Source: Anaerolineaceae bacterium UBA4775 (lineage in GTDB: Bacteria; Chloroflexota; Anaerolineae; Anaerolineales; Anaerolineaceae). From it: a stretch of DNA of 54,711 bases. Positions within the stretch are counted from its first letter, which is position 1. Each line of letters starts with the position of its first letter. This document shows, one piece after another, positions 1 through 7,327 of the stretch. The notes beneath the pieces were generated by a model that was not told where the DNA came from, ran no database searches, and saw nothing but the letters and a program-made list of their open reading frames with translations. The stretch spans positions 1 through 54,711 of the forward strand of contig DHHJ01000003.1 of NCBI GenBank assembly GCA_002403205.1. The letters run 5' to 3'. A program made the position numbers and the translations under genes.

Positions 1-24
1 GACATTACTACTTTGCCATAACAA

Positions 25-202
25 CCGGAGTGCGCAGCCTACCCTCCACGGGTATTCGAACCGGCAATCAAAAAACACCCCCCATACCGGGAGGTGTTTT
101 TAAAAGCGGGCGACCGGAGTGCGCAGCCTACCCTCCACGGGTATTCGAACCGGCAATCAAAAAACACCCCTCATACCGGGAGGTGTTTTTAAAAGCGGGC
201 GA
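25..202. repeat. Two 89-bp tandem repeats beside tRNA-Gly
   Basis: Two head-to-tail 89-bp units (25-113 and 114-202) differ at one position that I can see, a C/T change inside the hairpin. Each unit contains the 12 bases of the tRNA-Gly 3' end (plus-strand gcgggcgaccgg), a T-arm-like attcgaaccgg block and the hairpin that follows the tRNA. In each unit a 25-bp insert separates the two tRNA-derived blocks, which are contiguous in the real tRNA. The third start of the unit, at 203, runs into the intact tRNA gene. Reading frames through the repeats are artefacts of the duplication. Confidence 0.9.
159..191 (-). terminator. Intrinsic terminator after tRNA-Gly (second copy at 70-102)
   Basis: On the minus strand the sequence just downstream of tRNA-Gly forms a stem AAAAACACCTCC / GGGGTGTTTTT followed by T residues, a classic intrinsic terminator. 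A near-identical copy lies 89 bp further downstream at 70-102, as part of the tandem repeat, so transcription of the tRNA meets two terminators in series. Confidence 0.75.
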
Positions 203-265
203 CCGGATTCGAACCGGCGAATGTCAGCTTGGAAGGCTGATGCCTTACCACTTGGCGACGCCCGC
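194..265 (-). tRNA. tRNA-Gly (anticodon TCC)
   Basis: The minus strand folds as a full cloverleaf. The acceptor stem is GCGGGCG/CGCCCGC and the D arm contains AAGTGGTAAGGC. The anticodon arm is CAGCC-TTCCAAG-CTG-like with anticodon TCC, which reads GGA codons. The T arm is GCCGG-TTCGAAT-CCGGT. The discriminator base is T, as usual for bacterial tRNA-Gly. CCA is not encoded. The gene is followed by an intrinsic terminator and by partial duplicates of its own 3' end. Confidence 0.95.
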
Positions 266-314
266 ACAGCTTCTATATTTTACGTTACTCATGCTGTTTG
301 GTCAATAATCCAGC

Positions 315-1802
315 TCACTCCCCTTTGAGCGCTTCTTCGAGCAAGGCCCGCGTGCGTCCCGGGTCGGCTTTGCCCTGCGTCTCCCGCATCACCTGGCCCA
401 TGAACCACCCCAGCAAGCCCTCCTTGCCCTCGCGGAAACTTGCCACTTCGTCGGGATGGGAGTCCAGTACGCCTTCAATCACTGTTAGCAAGGCAGCATC
501 GTCGCTGACCTGGCCCAACCCCTCCGCTTCAACGATCGCTTCGGGTGCTTCACCGCTCTCCTGCACCTTAACCAGCAGGGATTTGCCCGTCGCCGTGTTG
601 ATCTTACCAGCATCCACCATTTTGATCACCGCAACCAGATGCCCAGGTGCGAGGGTCAGTGCGTCCGCACTGATGCTTAACTCGTTTTGCATCCGGAGGA
701 CTTCGTTCATGATCCAGTTGGAGACCACCTTCGGGTCACCGCCATAGGCTTGCATGGCTGCTTCAAAATACTCCGAGATCGGCCGGTCGGCGGTGAGGAT
801 ATCGGCATCGTATTCAGGCAGATGGTAGTCTTCCATAAAGCGCGCCCGGCGTTCAAGTGGCAACTCAGGCAGGTTTTGAATAATGTCATCGCGCCATGCT
901 TCGGTCACCACCAGCGGGAGCAGGTCGGGTTCACGGAAATAGCGGTAATCCGCCTCGGTCTCTTTGGAGCGCATTTTCTTGAGCCGTTTTTGGGTGTCAT
1001 CCCAGTCCAGCGTCCAGGATTCAACCCGTCCGCCCGCTTCCACCAGGGCGATCTGGCGCTCGATCTCCATGGTAATCGCCGCACGCACCGCTTCGATCGA
1101 GTTGACGTTCTTGATTTCCGTCTTCGCATTTAAATGGGTGCTGCCCACCGGGCGGATCGAAACATTGGCATCACAGCGCAGGTGACCCTTCTCCATATCC
1201 GCTTCGGAGACGCCCAACCAGCGCAAAAGCTGCCGCAGCCTGATCAGGTATTGCGCAGCTTCATCGGCGGAACGCAAATCGGGGTCGGTGACCATCTCGA
1301 CCAGCGGGACACCGCAGCGGTTAAAGTCCACATAGCGCCGCCCACCCTCAATTTTCGTCTTGCCGGCGTCCTCCTCCAGGTGCAATTTGGTGATGTTGAC
1401 ATGGCGCACCGTGCCATCCGGCATCGGCATATCGAGGTAACCGCCATCTCCCAGCGCCTGGTCGAATTGCGAGATCTGAAAGCCCTTTGGCAGGTCAGGG
1501 TAGAAATAATTCTTGCGGTCAAAATAGGAAACCAGCCGGATATCGGCGTGCATTGCAGCAGCCAGCCGTGCGCCTTTGAGCACAACTTCTTCGTTAAGCA
1601 CTGGCAAGACACCCGGCAGCCCTGCACACACCGGGCAAATATTCGTGTTGGGCGGATCCTCCCACGAATCCGCCTTGCACCCGCAAAAGATCTTGGTGAT
1701 CGTGTTCAGTTGAATATGGGTCTCAAGCCCAATTACAGCTTCATATTCCGTCATCGGCCCTTCCTTCGTAAGATCCTGGAGGCTTTCGTCGTGTTCTTTC
1801 AT
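315..1802 (-). CDS. gatB: Aspartyl/glutamyl-tRNA(Asn/Gln) amidotransferase subunit B
   Basis: GatB is the tRNA-binding and kinase-like subunit of GatCAB, which converts misacylated Glu-tRNA(Gln) or Asp-tRNA(Asn) to the correct amide in the cytoplasm. The protein has the family N-terminus (YEAVIGLETHIQL), zinc-site cysteines in FCGCK and NICPVCAG, and a YqeY-like tail ending near ALLEEAL; 495 residues is normal. The ATG at 1802 overlaps the gatA stop by ATGA, suggesting translational coupling. An internal ATG at 1754 (MTEYEAVIG) has a better-placed AAGGA and matches most family starts, so the first 16 residues are uncertain. It is the last gene of gatC-gatA-gatB. Confidence 0.97.
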   Translation of the reverse strand: MKEHDESLQDLTKEGPMTEYEAVIGLETHIQLNTITKIFCGCKADSWEDPPNTNICPVCAGLPGVLPVLNEEVVLKGARLAAAMHADIRLVSYFDRKNYFYPDLPKGFQISQFDQALGDGGYLDMPMPDGTVRHVNITKLHLEEDAGKTKIEGGRRYVDFNRCGVPLVEMVTDPDLRSADEAAQYLIRLRQLLRWLGVSEADMEKGHLRCDANVSIRPVGSTHLNAKTEIKNVNSIEAVRAAITMEIERQIALVEAGGRVESWTLDWDDTQKRLKKMRSKETEADYRYFREPDLLPLVVTEAWRDDIIQNLPELPLERRARFMEDYHLPEYDADILTADRPISEYFEAAMQAYGGDPKVVSNWIMNEVLRMQNELSISADALTLAPGHLVAVIKMVDAGKINTATGKSLLVKVQESGEAPEAIVEAEGLGQVSDDAALLTVIEGVLDSHPDEVASFREGKEGLLGWFMGQVMRETQGKADPGRTRALLEEALKGE

Positions 1803-3400
1803 AGCCCCGCCTCAACCAGCACGCGCGGCTTGGCTTGCCGCCAGGCCTCGTTGGCTGTGGCCTGTTCAAAGGCATAACCGGCCCTAAACAGCGTGGGCTC
1901 CGCAAAATCAGGGGCGATGATCTGCAAGCCAATCGGCAGCGCTTCTGACGAAAGCCCGCCCGGGAGCGAAATCGCCGGCACACCCGCGTGGTTGGCAGGC
2001 ACTGTGAACTGGTCAGCGTACTGCATCAGCACGGAATCACCGTAGATATCACCCATCTTGAAGGCAGGGGTGGGCGTGGTGGGTGCCAGCAGGGCATCCA
2101 GGCGGTAAGGGCCCTGCGGGTCAAAGGCGGCGTTAAAATCCGCCCTGATCATGCTGCGCACTTTGAGCGCGCGCTGGTAATAGTGCTCGCTGTATTGTGC
2201 TGCGCTGACATACATGCCCATCAGGATGCGCAGCTTGGGCTCGGGGCCAAAGCCCTCTGCCCGCGTTTTTCGGTACATCTCATGCAGATCGCTGTAGTCC
2301 TCGTCTGTGCGATAGCCGTACTTGACGCCGTCAAAGCGGTGCAGGTTAGACGAAGCCTCGACACGGCTGATCACAAAATACACCGGGATGCCAAAGGCGA
2401 TGTTCGGCAAGGGGACATGCTCAACGATTTCAGCGCCCTCAGCAGCCAGCAAGTCAGCGGCACGCAGGGTTACATCGCAAATCTCATTGGCCAGGTTTTC
2501 GGTCACGATCTCGCCGGTTTCGGGGTCTGGGAAGGCGATGCGCATAAAGTCCGGTGACAGGCCGATGCGCAGGCCTTTGACGCCACGGTCAAGGCTGGCC
2601 AGGTAATCGGGCACCGGCAGGTTGGCTGCGGTGCTGTCACGTGGGTCCGACCCGGCGATCACCGAAAGCATCAGGGCAGCATCGCGCACATCCCGGGCAA
2701 CCGGCCCAGGGCAGTCCAGCGACGAGCCAAACGCGATCAGCCCATAGCGCGAGACACGTCCATAGGTCGGTTTAAGCCCGACAACCCCGCAAAACGCGGC
2801 CGGCTGGCGAATCGAACCGCCGGTGTCCGTCCCCAGGGAGAGCCATCCCTCCCCTGCAGCGACCGCGGCAGCCGACCCGCCCGATGAGCCGCCCGGCACC
2901 CGAGAGGGATCCCAGGGGTTGCGCGTGGAAGGCTGGTAGGCCGAAGATTCAGAGGAAGAGCCGTAGGTAAACTCATCCAGGTTGACCTTGCCGAGGGTCA
3001 CTGCACCGGCCGCCTCCAGGCGTTCAACCGGGGTAGCGGTATAAGGCGCTTCGAAATTGGAGAGAATGCGCGAGGCAGCAGTTGAGCGCACACCTTTTAG
3101 GCAGAAGATATCTTTGATCGTGATCGGCACGCCCGCCAGGGGTCCCAGTTTCTCACCCGCTTTACGGCGCATATCGACCGACTCGGCTTGCTGCCTGGCC
3201 CGGTCGGCGGTCAGGGTGATGAAAGCGTGCACTTTGGATTGATCCTCCGGGGTCAGCTCACCGTAATCCAGGGTCCCAGGCCGGCCATCGACTGCAGCGA
3301 TGCGCGCCAGTGCAGCCTCAAGCACCTCGACAGCAGAAAGCTCACCACGTTGAATTTTTTCAGCAATTTCGTAGGCAGAATAATCTAATAACGACATCAT
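1799..3400 (-). CDS. gatA: Aspartyl/glutamyl-tRNA(Asn/Gln) amidotransferase subunit A
   Basis: GatA is the amidase subunit that releases ammonia from glutamine for the transamidation done with GatB. The amidase-signature Ser-cisSer-Lys triad is visible: Lys in PITIKDIF (about residue 95), the Ser-Gly-rich GGSSGGSAAA (about 170) and the nucleophile region GTDTGGSIRQP (about 195). At 533 residues it is longer than a typical GatA (about 480-490). The extra length sits mainly around residues 290-350, after the catalytic core. It starts two bases after the gatC stop and overlaps gatB by four bases. Confidence 0.97.
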   Translation of the reverse strand: MMSLLDYSAYEIAEKIQRGELSAVEVLEAALARIAAVDGRPGTLDYGELTPEDQSKVHAFITLTADRARQQAESVDMRRKAGEKLGPLAGVPITIKDIFCLKGVRSTAASRILSNFEAPYTATPVERLEAAGAVTLGKVNLDEFTYGSSSESSAYQPSTRNPWDPSRVPGGSSGGSAAAVAAGEGWLSLGTDTGGSIRQPAAFCGVVGLKPTYGRVSRYGLIAFGSSLDCPGPVARDVRDAALMLSVIAGSDPRDSTAANLPVPDYLASLDRGVKGLRIGLSPDFMRIAFPDPETGEIVTENLANEICDVTLRAADLLAAEGAEIVEHVPLPNIAFGIPVYFVISRVEASSNLHRFDGVKYGYRTDEDYSDLHEMYRKTRAEGFGPEPKLRILMGMYVSAAQYSEHYYQRALKVRSMIRADFNAAFDPQGPYRLDALLAPTTPTPAFKMGDIYGDSVLMQYADQFTVPANHAGVPAISLPGGLSSEALPIGLQIIAPDFAEPTLFRAGYAFEQATANEAWRQAKPRVLVEAGL

Positions 3401-3402
3401 GT

Positions 3403-3723
3403 TTATTCCAGTTCTGTGTGGGGGATATCCGGGACGACCAGGTAGCCCTCTTCCACATGGGGCGCCTGAGCCAGGATCTCTTCCGGGTTTTCACAGGCTT
3501 CCCATATGTCAGGGCGCAGGGGCGGTCGGGATTCGGGTGTGTAGGTCACCCCGCGGGACGCCAAGGGGACCTCCTGGTCAAGCGCGGCCCGCTCCAGTTG
3601 ATGGATCGCCTTTAACTGGTTATTGAGTTCCCCGCGCAGGTATTCTGCTTCTTCCGGGTCAAAGGCAAACGCTGCCAGTCCCACCATTTTGGCAAACAAT
3701 GCTTGGCTGATCTCTTCGGTCAT
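3403..3723 (-). CDS. gatC: Aspartyl/glutamyl-tRNA(Asn/Gln) amidotransferase subunit C
   Basis: GatC is a small clamp protein that stabilises the GatA-GatB heterodimer. The 106-residue protein has the family pattern: an N-terminal helix (VGLAAFAFDPEEAEYL), a second helix around residues 25-45, and an extended C-terminal strand with acidic and Pro residues (RPDIWE, VVPDIPHTELE). The two-base gap to gatA and the order C-A-B show one operon. No convincing promoter was found immediately upstream: a TATGAT lies about 40 bases before the start without a clear -35. Confidence 0.93.
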   Translation of the reverse strand: MTEEISQALFAKMVGLAAFAFDPEEAEYLRGELNNQLKAIHQLERAALDQEVPLASRGVTYTPESRPPLRPDIWEACENPEEILAQAPHVEEGYLVVPDIPHTELE

Positions 3724-3886
3724 CGGTTATACCATCCGTTCCTGAGTGGATTAATTCTGATGTAATATCATACCTTAATCTGGGGGATGGTGCGTGGCTG
3801 TTTTGGAATCAGGCCTTAGGGATTGGGGATTAGGTAATAGGAAAGGAGGATTCATTGAGAATGGGGAATGGTCAATAGGTATTAAT

Positions 3887-3985
3887 TGTAGTGCGGTTGA
3901 AAAACTGGACACCTCAAGAATAGAGTATTATCAAACTATGGAGGCAAAAATGGCCAGAAAGTACCGCACATTCAACGCCGATTAA
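3887..3985 (+). mobile_element. Insertion-sequence end with truncated transposase start (IS3-like)
   Basis: The segment begins TGTAGTG, runs into AAAACTGGACACC, and is followed 30 bases later by a start codon at 3938 opening MEAKMARKYRTFNAD and then a stop. The tgtagtg...aaactggacacc end and the basic MxRKYRTFxxD start resemble the left end and OrfA of IS3-family elements (IS150-like groups). Only about 100 bases remain. No matching inverted right end was found nearby, so it is a dead remnant rather than a mobile copy. The family assignment is from memory and needs a database check. Confidence 0.55.
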
Positions 3986-4116
3986 GCCAATCCCCTTTTC
4001 CTTTTCAGCTTTCAGCTTTTGGCTATGATCTTTCAGCTTATCGCTTTTGCCACCAGCCAGCAACCATCAACCACAAGCTACCAGCCACCCGCTCAGTGCT
4101 ATCCCCGAACTGCAAG

Positions 4117-4122
4117 TATAAT
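4117..4122 (+). promoter_or_regulatory. Candidate -10 box for kbl
   Basis: A perfect TATAAT lies 37 bases before the kbl start codon. No good -35 hexamer is visible 16-18 bases upstream, so the call rests on the -10 box and its position. Confidence 0.45.
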
Positions 4123-4159
4123 AGACCTGAATCAACTCACCATTTAGCGAGGATAACTC

Positions 4160-5344
4160 ATGCCCCAAAAACTGACCTGGATTGATGAAGAACTGCAAAA
4201 CCTGCAGGAATCTGGCTTATACAACAAAATTCGCACCCTCAGCTCGCCCCAGGGTGCCTGGCTGGTCGTCGACGGCAAGCGCGTGCTCAATTTCTGCTCG
4301 AACAATTACCTGGGGCTGGCCAACCATCCCCGGGTAGTGGCCGCTGCCCAGGAGGCGATGGCTCAATATGGCGTCGGCCCCGGCGCAGTGCGCACCATCG
4401 CCGGCACGATGGACCTGCATCTCCAGCTCGAGAAACGCATGGCAGCCTTCAAGCGCGTGGAAGACGCCATCACCTTCCAATCGGGCTTTACCGCCAATAC
4501 CGGCACCATCCCGGCCCTGGTCGGTAAAGGCGATATGATCTTTTCAGACGAGCTCAACCACGCCTCGATCATCGATGGCTGCCGGCTTTCCGGTGCAACC
4601 ATCACCCGCTATGCCCATGCTGACTCCGCTTCGCTCGAAGCAGCTATTGGGGAGCACAAGGGCACCTACCGGCGCGGGCTGATCATCACCGACGGCGTCT
4701 TCTCCATGGATGGCGATTTTCCGCCCCTCGACAAGATCGTTGAAGTGGCCGAATCCCACGACCTGATGTTGATGGTCGATGACGCCCACGGCGAAGGCGT
4801 ACTCGGAGAAGGCGGGCGCGGCATCGTGGACCATTTCAAGCTCCATGGGCGCGTGGATGTTGAGGTGGGCACTTTCTCCAAAGCCTTTGGCGTGGTAGGC
4901 GGGGTGGTGGCCGGAAACGCGCGCATCATCGAGTGGCTCCGCCAGCGGGGACGCCCGTTCTTGTTCTCCTCCGCAGTGACCGTACCCGATGTCGCTGCTA
5001 CCCTGGCATCGGTGGATATCCTTGAAGAATCCACCGCATTGGTCGATAAATTATGGTCTAATGCCAGCTTTTTCAAGCGTGAAATGCAAGCACTGGGCTT
5101 CGACACCGGTAAGAGCATGACCCCCATCACCCCCGTCATGCTTGGTGAAGTCACCCTGGCACGTGAGTTCAGCCGCCGGTTGTATGCAGAGAACGTCTTC
5201 GCCATGGCCCTGGGCTACCCCACCGTCCCGGTCGGTCTGGCACGCATCCGGGTGATGATCTCAGCCACCCACACCGATGCAGACCTCGAACAGGCATTGC
5301 AGGCTTTCGCCAAGGTCGGCAAAGACCTGGGCGTGATTGCTTAA
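4160..5344 (+). CDS. kbl: Glycine C-acetyltransferase (2-amino-3-ketobutyrate CoA ligase)
   Basis: This PLP enzyme of the alpha-oxoamine synthase family cleaves 2-amino-3-ketobutyrate with CoA to glycine and acetyl-CoA in threonine breakdown. The 394-residue chain shows NFCSNNYLGL near the N-terminus, the cofactor-contacting DDAHGEG (about 207-213) and the Schiff-base lysine in FSKAFG (about 240), followed by GGVVAG. An AGGA sits before the ATG. No threonine dehydrogenase gene is adjacent. BioF-type AONS is the main alternative, but there are no biotin genes nearby and the N-terminus (LQNLQESGLY) is KBL-like. Confidence 0.88.
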   Translation: MPQKLTWIDEELQNLQESGLYNKIRTLSSPQGAWLVVDGKRVLNFCSNNYLGLANHPRVVAAAQEAMAQYGVGPGAVRTIAGTMDLHLQLEKRMAAFKRVEDAITFQSGFTANTGTIPALVGKGDMIFSDELNHASIIDGCRLSGATITRYAHADSASLEAAIGEHKGTYRRGLIITDGVFSMDGDFPPLDKIVEVAESHDLMLMVDDAHGEGVLGEGGRGIVDHFKLHGRVDVEVGTFSKAFGVVGGVVAGNARIIEWLRQRGRPFLFSSAVTVPDVAATLASVDILEESTALVDKLWSNASFFKREMQALGFDTGKSMTPITPVMLGEVTLAREFSRRLYAENVFAMALGYPTVPVGLARIRVMISATHTDADLEQALQAFAKVGKDLGVIA

Positions 5345-5435
5345 CACCGCCCTAAACTGAACCCACCGGCACACAGCCCGGGTTCTGAGGCTTATCCAGC
5401 ATCTCTGGCGGTGCACGCTTTAGCTCAAACTTCCT

Positions 5436-5464
5436 CCCCATCCACTGATCGCAGTGGGTGGGGG
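5436..5464 (+). terminator. Hairpin after kbl
   Basis: The stem CCCCATCCACTG / CAGTGGGTGGGG has a four-base loop and is followed by ggttt. It is GC-rich and well placed about 90 bases after the kbl stop. The T-tract is short, so termination may be shared with the next hairpin. Confidence 0.6.
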
Positions 5465-5470
5465 GTTTAA

Positions 5471-5502
5471 AGCACAAAACGCCCGTATGGGCGTTTTGTG
5501 CT
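5471..5502. terminator. Perfect palindromic hairpin, likely bidirectional terminator
   Basis: A 14-bp perfect stem (AGCACAAAACGCCC / GGGCGTTTTGTGCT) closes a GTAT loop. The stem has A-rich and T-rich outer halves, so it can act in both directions. It lies between the convergent ends of kbl (plus) and the small gene ending at 5518 (minus). Confidence 0.75.
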
Positions 5503-5517
5503 TGTGCGGGCAGTGGG

Positions 5518-5766
5518 TCAGGCTGCGTCTCGGACGGTCTCAGGCTCTTTGAAGGGATCGTACCCCGGGTTGGTGCCTGACCAGCAGCAACCGGGCTGCG
5601 AAAAACTGTTGCAGGCTAAGCCGCGTGAGCAACGGTGCGCAATGATCCTGGGCGCCTGTTCCGGCAAAAAGGTCGCCGGGTAAACGATCTCAGCTTCCAA
5701 TGCAACTTCTTCATCTGCTCGATCACAGTACGAAATTTTTAAAACTTCCCAGTTTCGATAAGCCAC
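5518..5766 (-). CDS. Small cysteine-containing protein of unknown function
   Basis: I do not recognise this 82-residue protein. The start is a GTG at 5766, chosen because GGAGGAT lies at ideal distance upstream. The N-terminal half is strand-forming and acidic (ADEEVALEAEIVY). The C-terminal half holds a cysteine cluster, C-x5-C-x7-CC, in HRCSRGLAC and QPGCCW, then an aromatic/Gly/Pro tail. The four clustered cysteines could bind metal or form disulfides. No signal peptide or membrane segment is seen. It has its own -10-like box upstream and a terminator hairpin directly downstream, so it is probably a monocistronic real gene. Confidence 0.7.
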   Translation of the reverse strand: MAYRNWEVLKISYCDRADEEVALEAEIVYPATFLPEQAPRIIAHRCSRGLACNSFSQPGCCWSGTNPGYDPFKEPETVRDAA

Positions 5767-5818
5767 TTTTCATCCTCCGTGGTTGTGTAAGGGGTACCAG
5801 TAAAATATCGCCTCACAA

Positions 5819-5824
5819 ATTATA
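5819..5824 (-). promoter_or_regulatory. Candidate -10 box for the small Cys gene
   Basis: On the minus strand a TATAAT inside GTTATAATTTG lies about 52 bases before the GTG start at 5766. There is no clear -35 at 16-18 bases. Confidence 0.4.
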
Positions 5825-5946
5825 ACATATCTAAGCGTCAACGGCTCCCCTTAAGCCCAAATATTTGACACAATTTCGTAGACAAATTCAAAATCACCCG
5901 CCAGGGATGACATTTGTACCCTTCGGATCCTTTAGAAACCGTCCGG

Positions 5947-6303
5947 TCAGGAAACGTCTTTATATATCCCGTCGACCACCTCCTGAGCAGTGCCTTTGGT
6001 CTGATCCTGACCAGCAGAGCGCTTGCGAAGTGCCTGCCGGTGTTCTGCAACAACATCATCAGGGCACAATTCCAGGAATAACGTGTATCCCAGCCAGATC
6101 GCCAGCGCATCGTCCAGCGGGTTCAACGGCAAGAAATCAAACGGCACCACCCAATAGATCAACACGCTCACGGGCAGCAGCTTTACCGGTAAATTAACCC
6201 GGGAATCACCCATCAGACGGACGATCAGCTGCAAATTTTGATACAGCTCACGGAAGAACCCTTCTTTAGCCGCATTGAGTGATTGACCTTCTTTTTTAGC
6301 CAT
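5947..6303 (-). CDS. DUF1232 (YkvA-like) small membrane protein
   Basis: This 118-residue protein carries the DUF1232/YkvA signature: a basic N-terminal stretch, a hydrophobic segment (LLPVSVLIYWVVPFDFLP, about residues 40-60), the Pro-Phe-Asp turn, and the acidic PLDDALAIWLGYTLF. The family is found in many bacteria and its biochemical role is unknown; a membrane association is likely. GGAGG lies nine bases before the ATG. It reads out of the surface-glycan block toward the small Cys gene and does not look operonic with either. The charged C-terminal 35 residues are not conserved in my recollection of the family. Confidence 0.75.
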   Translation of the reverse strand: MAKKEGQSLNAAKEGFFRELYQNLQLIVRLMGDSRVNLPVKLLPVSVLIYWVVPFDFLPLNPLDDALAIWLGYTLFLELCPDDVVAEHRQALRKRSAGQDQTKGTAQEVVDGIYKDVS

Positions 6304-6374
6304 TGAAATAAACCTCCATCAGTAAACTTGGCTGTCGTTTGGCAGGAAAATTGGTGTTACCCAGGCCGTCAGCG

Positions 6375-7172
6375 TCAGGTTTGATCCAACGCCTCATCGT
6401 GTGACCTGAATTTTCGACGGCGGCGCCAATTGATCAACGGGGCGATCAGTTTTCTCACCTGGTATTTAAGCACGATTGGCGCCAAAGGGCTGCCACCCTC
6501 ACGATAGTGCACCCGCAGCATCTCGGGCCAGCAGCGAGCATCAGCGGCGATTGTCTTGGCGTCCCCATGCAGACGAAAGCTCGCCCAAGCCCGCCCTGGC
6601 AGGTAGACCAATGGGGCTTCACGCGCCAATCGCACCCACAAATCATAATCCATGGCGAAGTAAAAGCTCGGGTCAAGGGGGCCAACCTGGCGCCACAGGT
6701 CTGCCCTGAAAAAAGATGCCTGCTGGGGGATATGGACATAACCTCGCCGCAAACGTTGATAATCCGTCTGCGCAGCAGGGAAGCGCCCGATCACCCGGTC
6801 CTGGGCGTCGATAAAGGTGCACTCCCCATACACCATGCCAACCTCGGGGTGCTGCTCAAGGTAATCCACGGCTTCCGAGAGGGCACCTGGCTGATAGACA
6901 TCATCCGAATTCAGCCAAGCCAGGTACTTGCCCGTTGCCCTGGCAAATCCCTTGTTGATGGCGTCCGTCTGTCCCTGGTCGGGAAGCGATTCCCAATGGG
7001 CCAGCCTGTCTGCGTAGTCCTCGATGATCGCCCGGCTGCCGTCCGTCGAGCCGCCGTCGATCAGAATGTATTCTATGCGCGGGTAATCCTGCGAAAGGAC
7101 GGATTCAATCGTCCGGCGCAGGAACGGCGCCTGGTTGAATGAGGGGGTGACAATGCTGATGAGGGGTGGCAT
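6375..7172 (-). CDS. GT2 family glycosyltransferase
   Basis: A GT-A fold, WcaA-type glycosyltransferase of 265 residues. The N-terminus is SIVTPSFNQAPFL, followed by the nucleotide-binding IDGGSTDGS (about 38-46) and the metal-binding Asp pair in LAWLNSDDVY (about 90). The central YGEC and FFRADLWRQVG segments are typical. It probably adds a sugar to a lipid-linked glycan on the cytoplasmic side of the membrane. It closely resembles the gene at 11111-12088 (same SFNQ, DGGS.DGSRAII and NSDD blocks), so the two are paralogues flanking the Wzz/Wzy pair. Donor and acceptor cannot be told from sequence. Confidence 0.9.
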   Translation of the reverse strand: MPPLISIVTPSFNQAPFLRRTIESVLSQDYPRIEYILIDGGSTDGSRAIIEDYADRLAHWESLPDQGQTDAINKGFARATGKYLAWLNSDDVYQPGALSEAVDYLEQHPEVGMVYGECTFIDAQDRVIGRFPAAQTDYQRLRRGYVHIPQQASFFRADLWRQVGPLDPSFYFAMDYDLWVRLAREAPLVYLPGRAWASFRLHGDAKTIAADARCWPEMLRVHYREGGSPLAPIVLKYQVRKLIAPLINWRRRRKFRSHDEALDQT

Positions 7173-7222
7173 GTTTTTCTACTTTGCGTGGTTTAAATTC
7201 CTGCCGGTGATGAATCGACCTT

Positions 7223-7228
7223 ATTATA
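7223..7228 (-). promoter_or_regulatory. Candidate -10 box for the GT2 gene at 6375
   Basis: Minus-strand TATAAT (in AGTATAATAAGG) lies about 50 bases before the GT2 start codon. No good -35 is visible. It faces away from the plus-strand -10 at 7307, so this is a divergent promoter region. Confidence 0.4.
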
Positions 7229-7306
7229 CTGGCTTTTGTCCGTTAACCCTACTTATCACCACATAACCATCAAGCATCAAGCCGTGCTTTATGAGAGGCT
7301 ATATGT

Positions 7307-7312
7307 TATAAT
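7307..7312 (+). promoter_or_regulatory. -10 box giving a near-leaderless transcript of the Wzz-like gene
   Basis: A perfect TATAAT ends 15 bases before the ATG at 7328. Transcription would normally start 6-7 bases after the box, leaving only about 8 bases of leader with no Shine-Dalgarno sequence. The -35 match is weak. Confidence 0.5.
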
Positions 7313-7327
7313 TTTGGCTGTCAAAAT

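Larger units (their letters stand above)
3724..4159. other. Intergenic region gatC/kbl with IS scar and simple repeats
   Basis: These 436 bases separate the divergent gatC and kbl genes. They hold short G/A-rich direct repeats (3800-3870), the insertion-sequence end described separately (3887-3985), and C/T-rich repeats of tttcagctt and accagcca type (4005-4095). The last 45 bases carry a TATAAT-type -10 box before kbl. The sequence is less GC-rich than the flanking genes. No intact gene is seen. Confidence 0.7.

Noticed and set aside
25..202. CRISPR array
   Set aside because: Only two head-to-tail 89-bp units with no spacers of variable sequence and no cas genes; this is a tandem duplication.
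30..328. Two overlapping open frames in the tRNA-Gly repeats
   Set aside because: They repeat the same peptide because of the 89-bp duplication, lack ribosome sites and run through the tRNA and terminators.
1134..1877. Plus-strand frame opposite gatB
   Set aside because: Shadow of gatB; the His/Gln-rich peptide has no recognisable domain.
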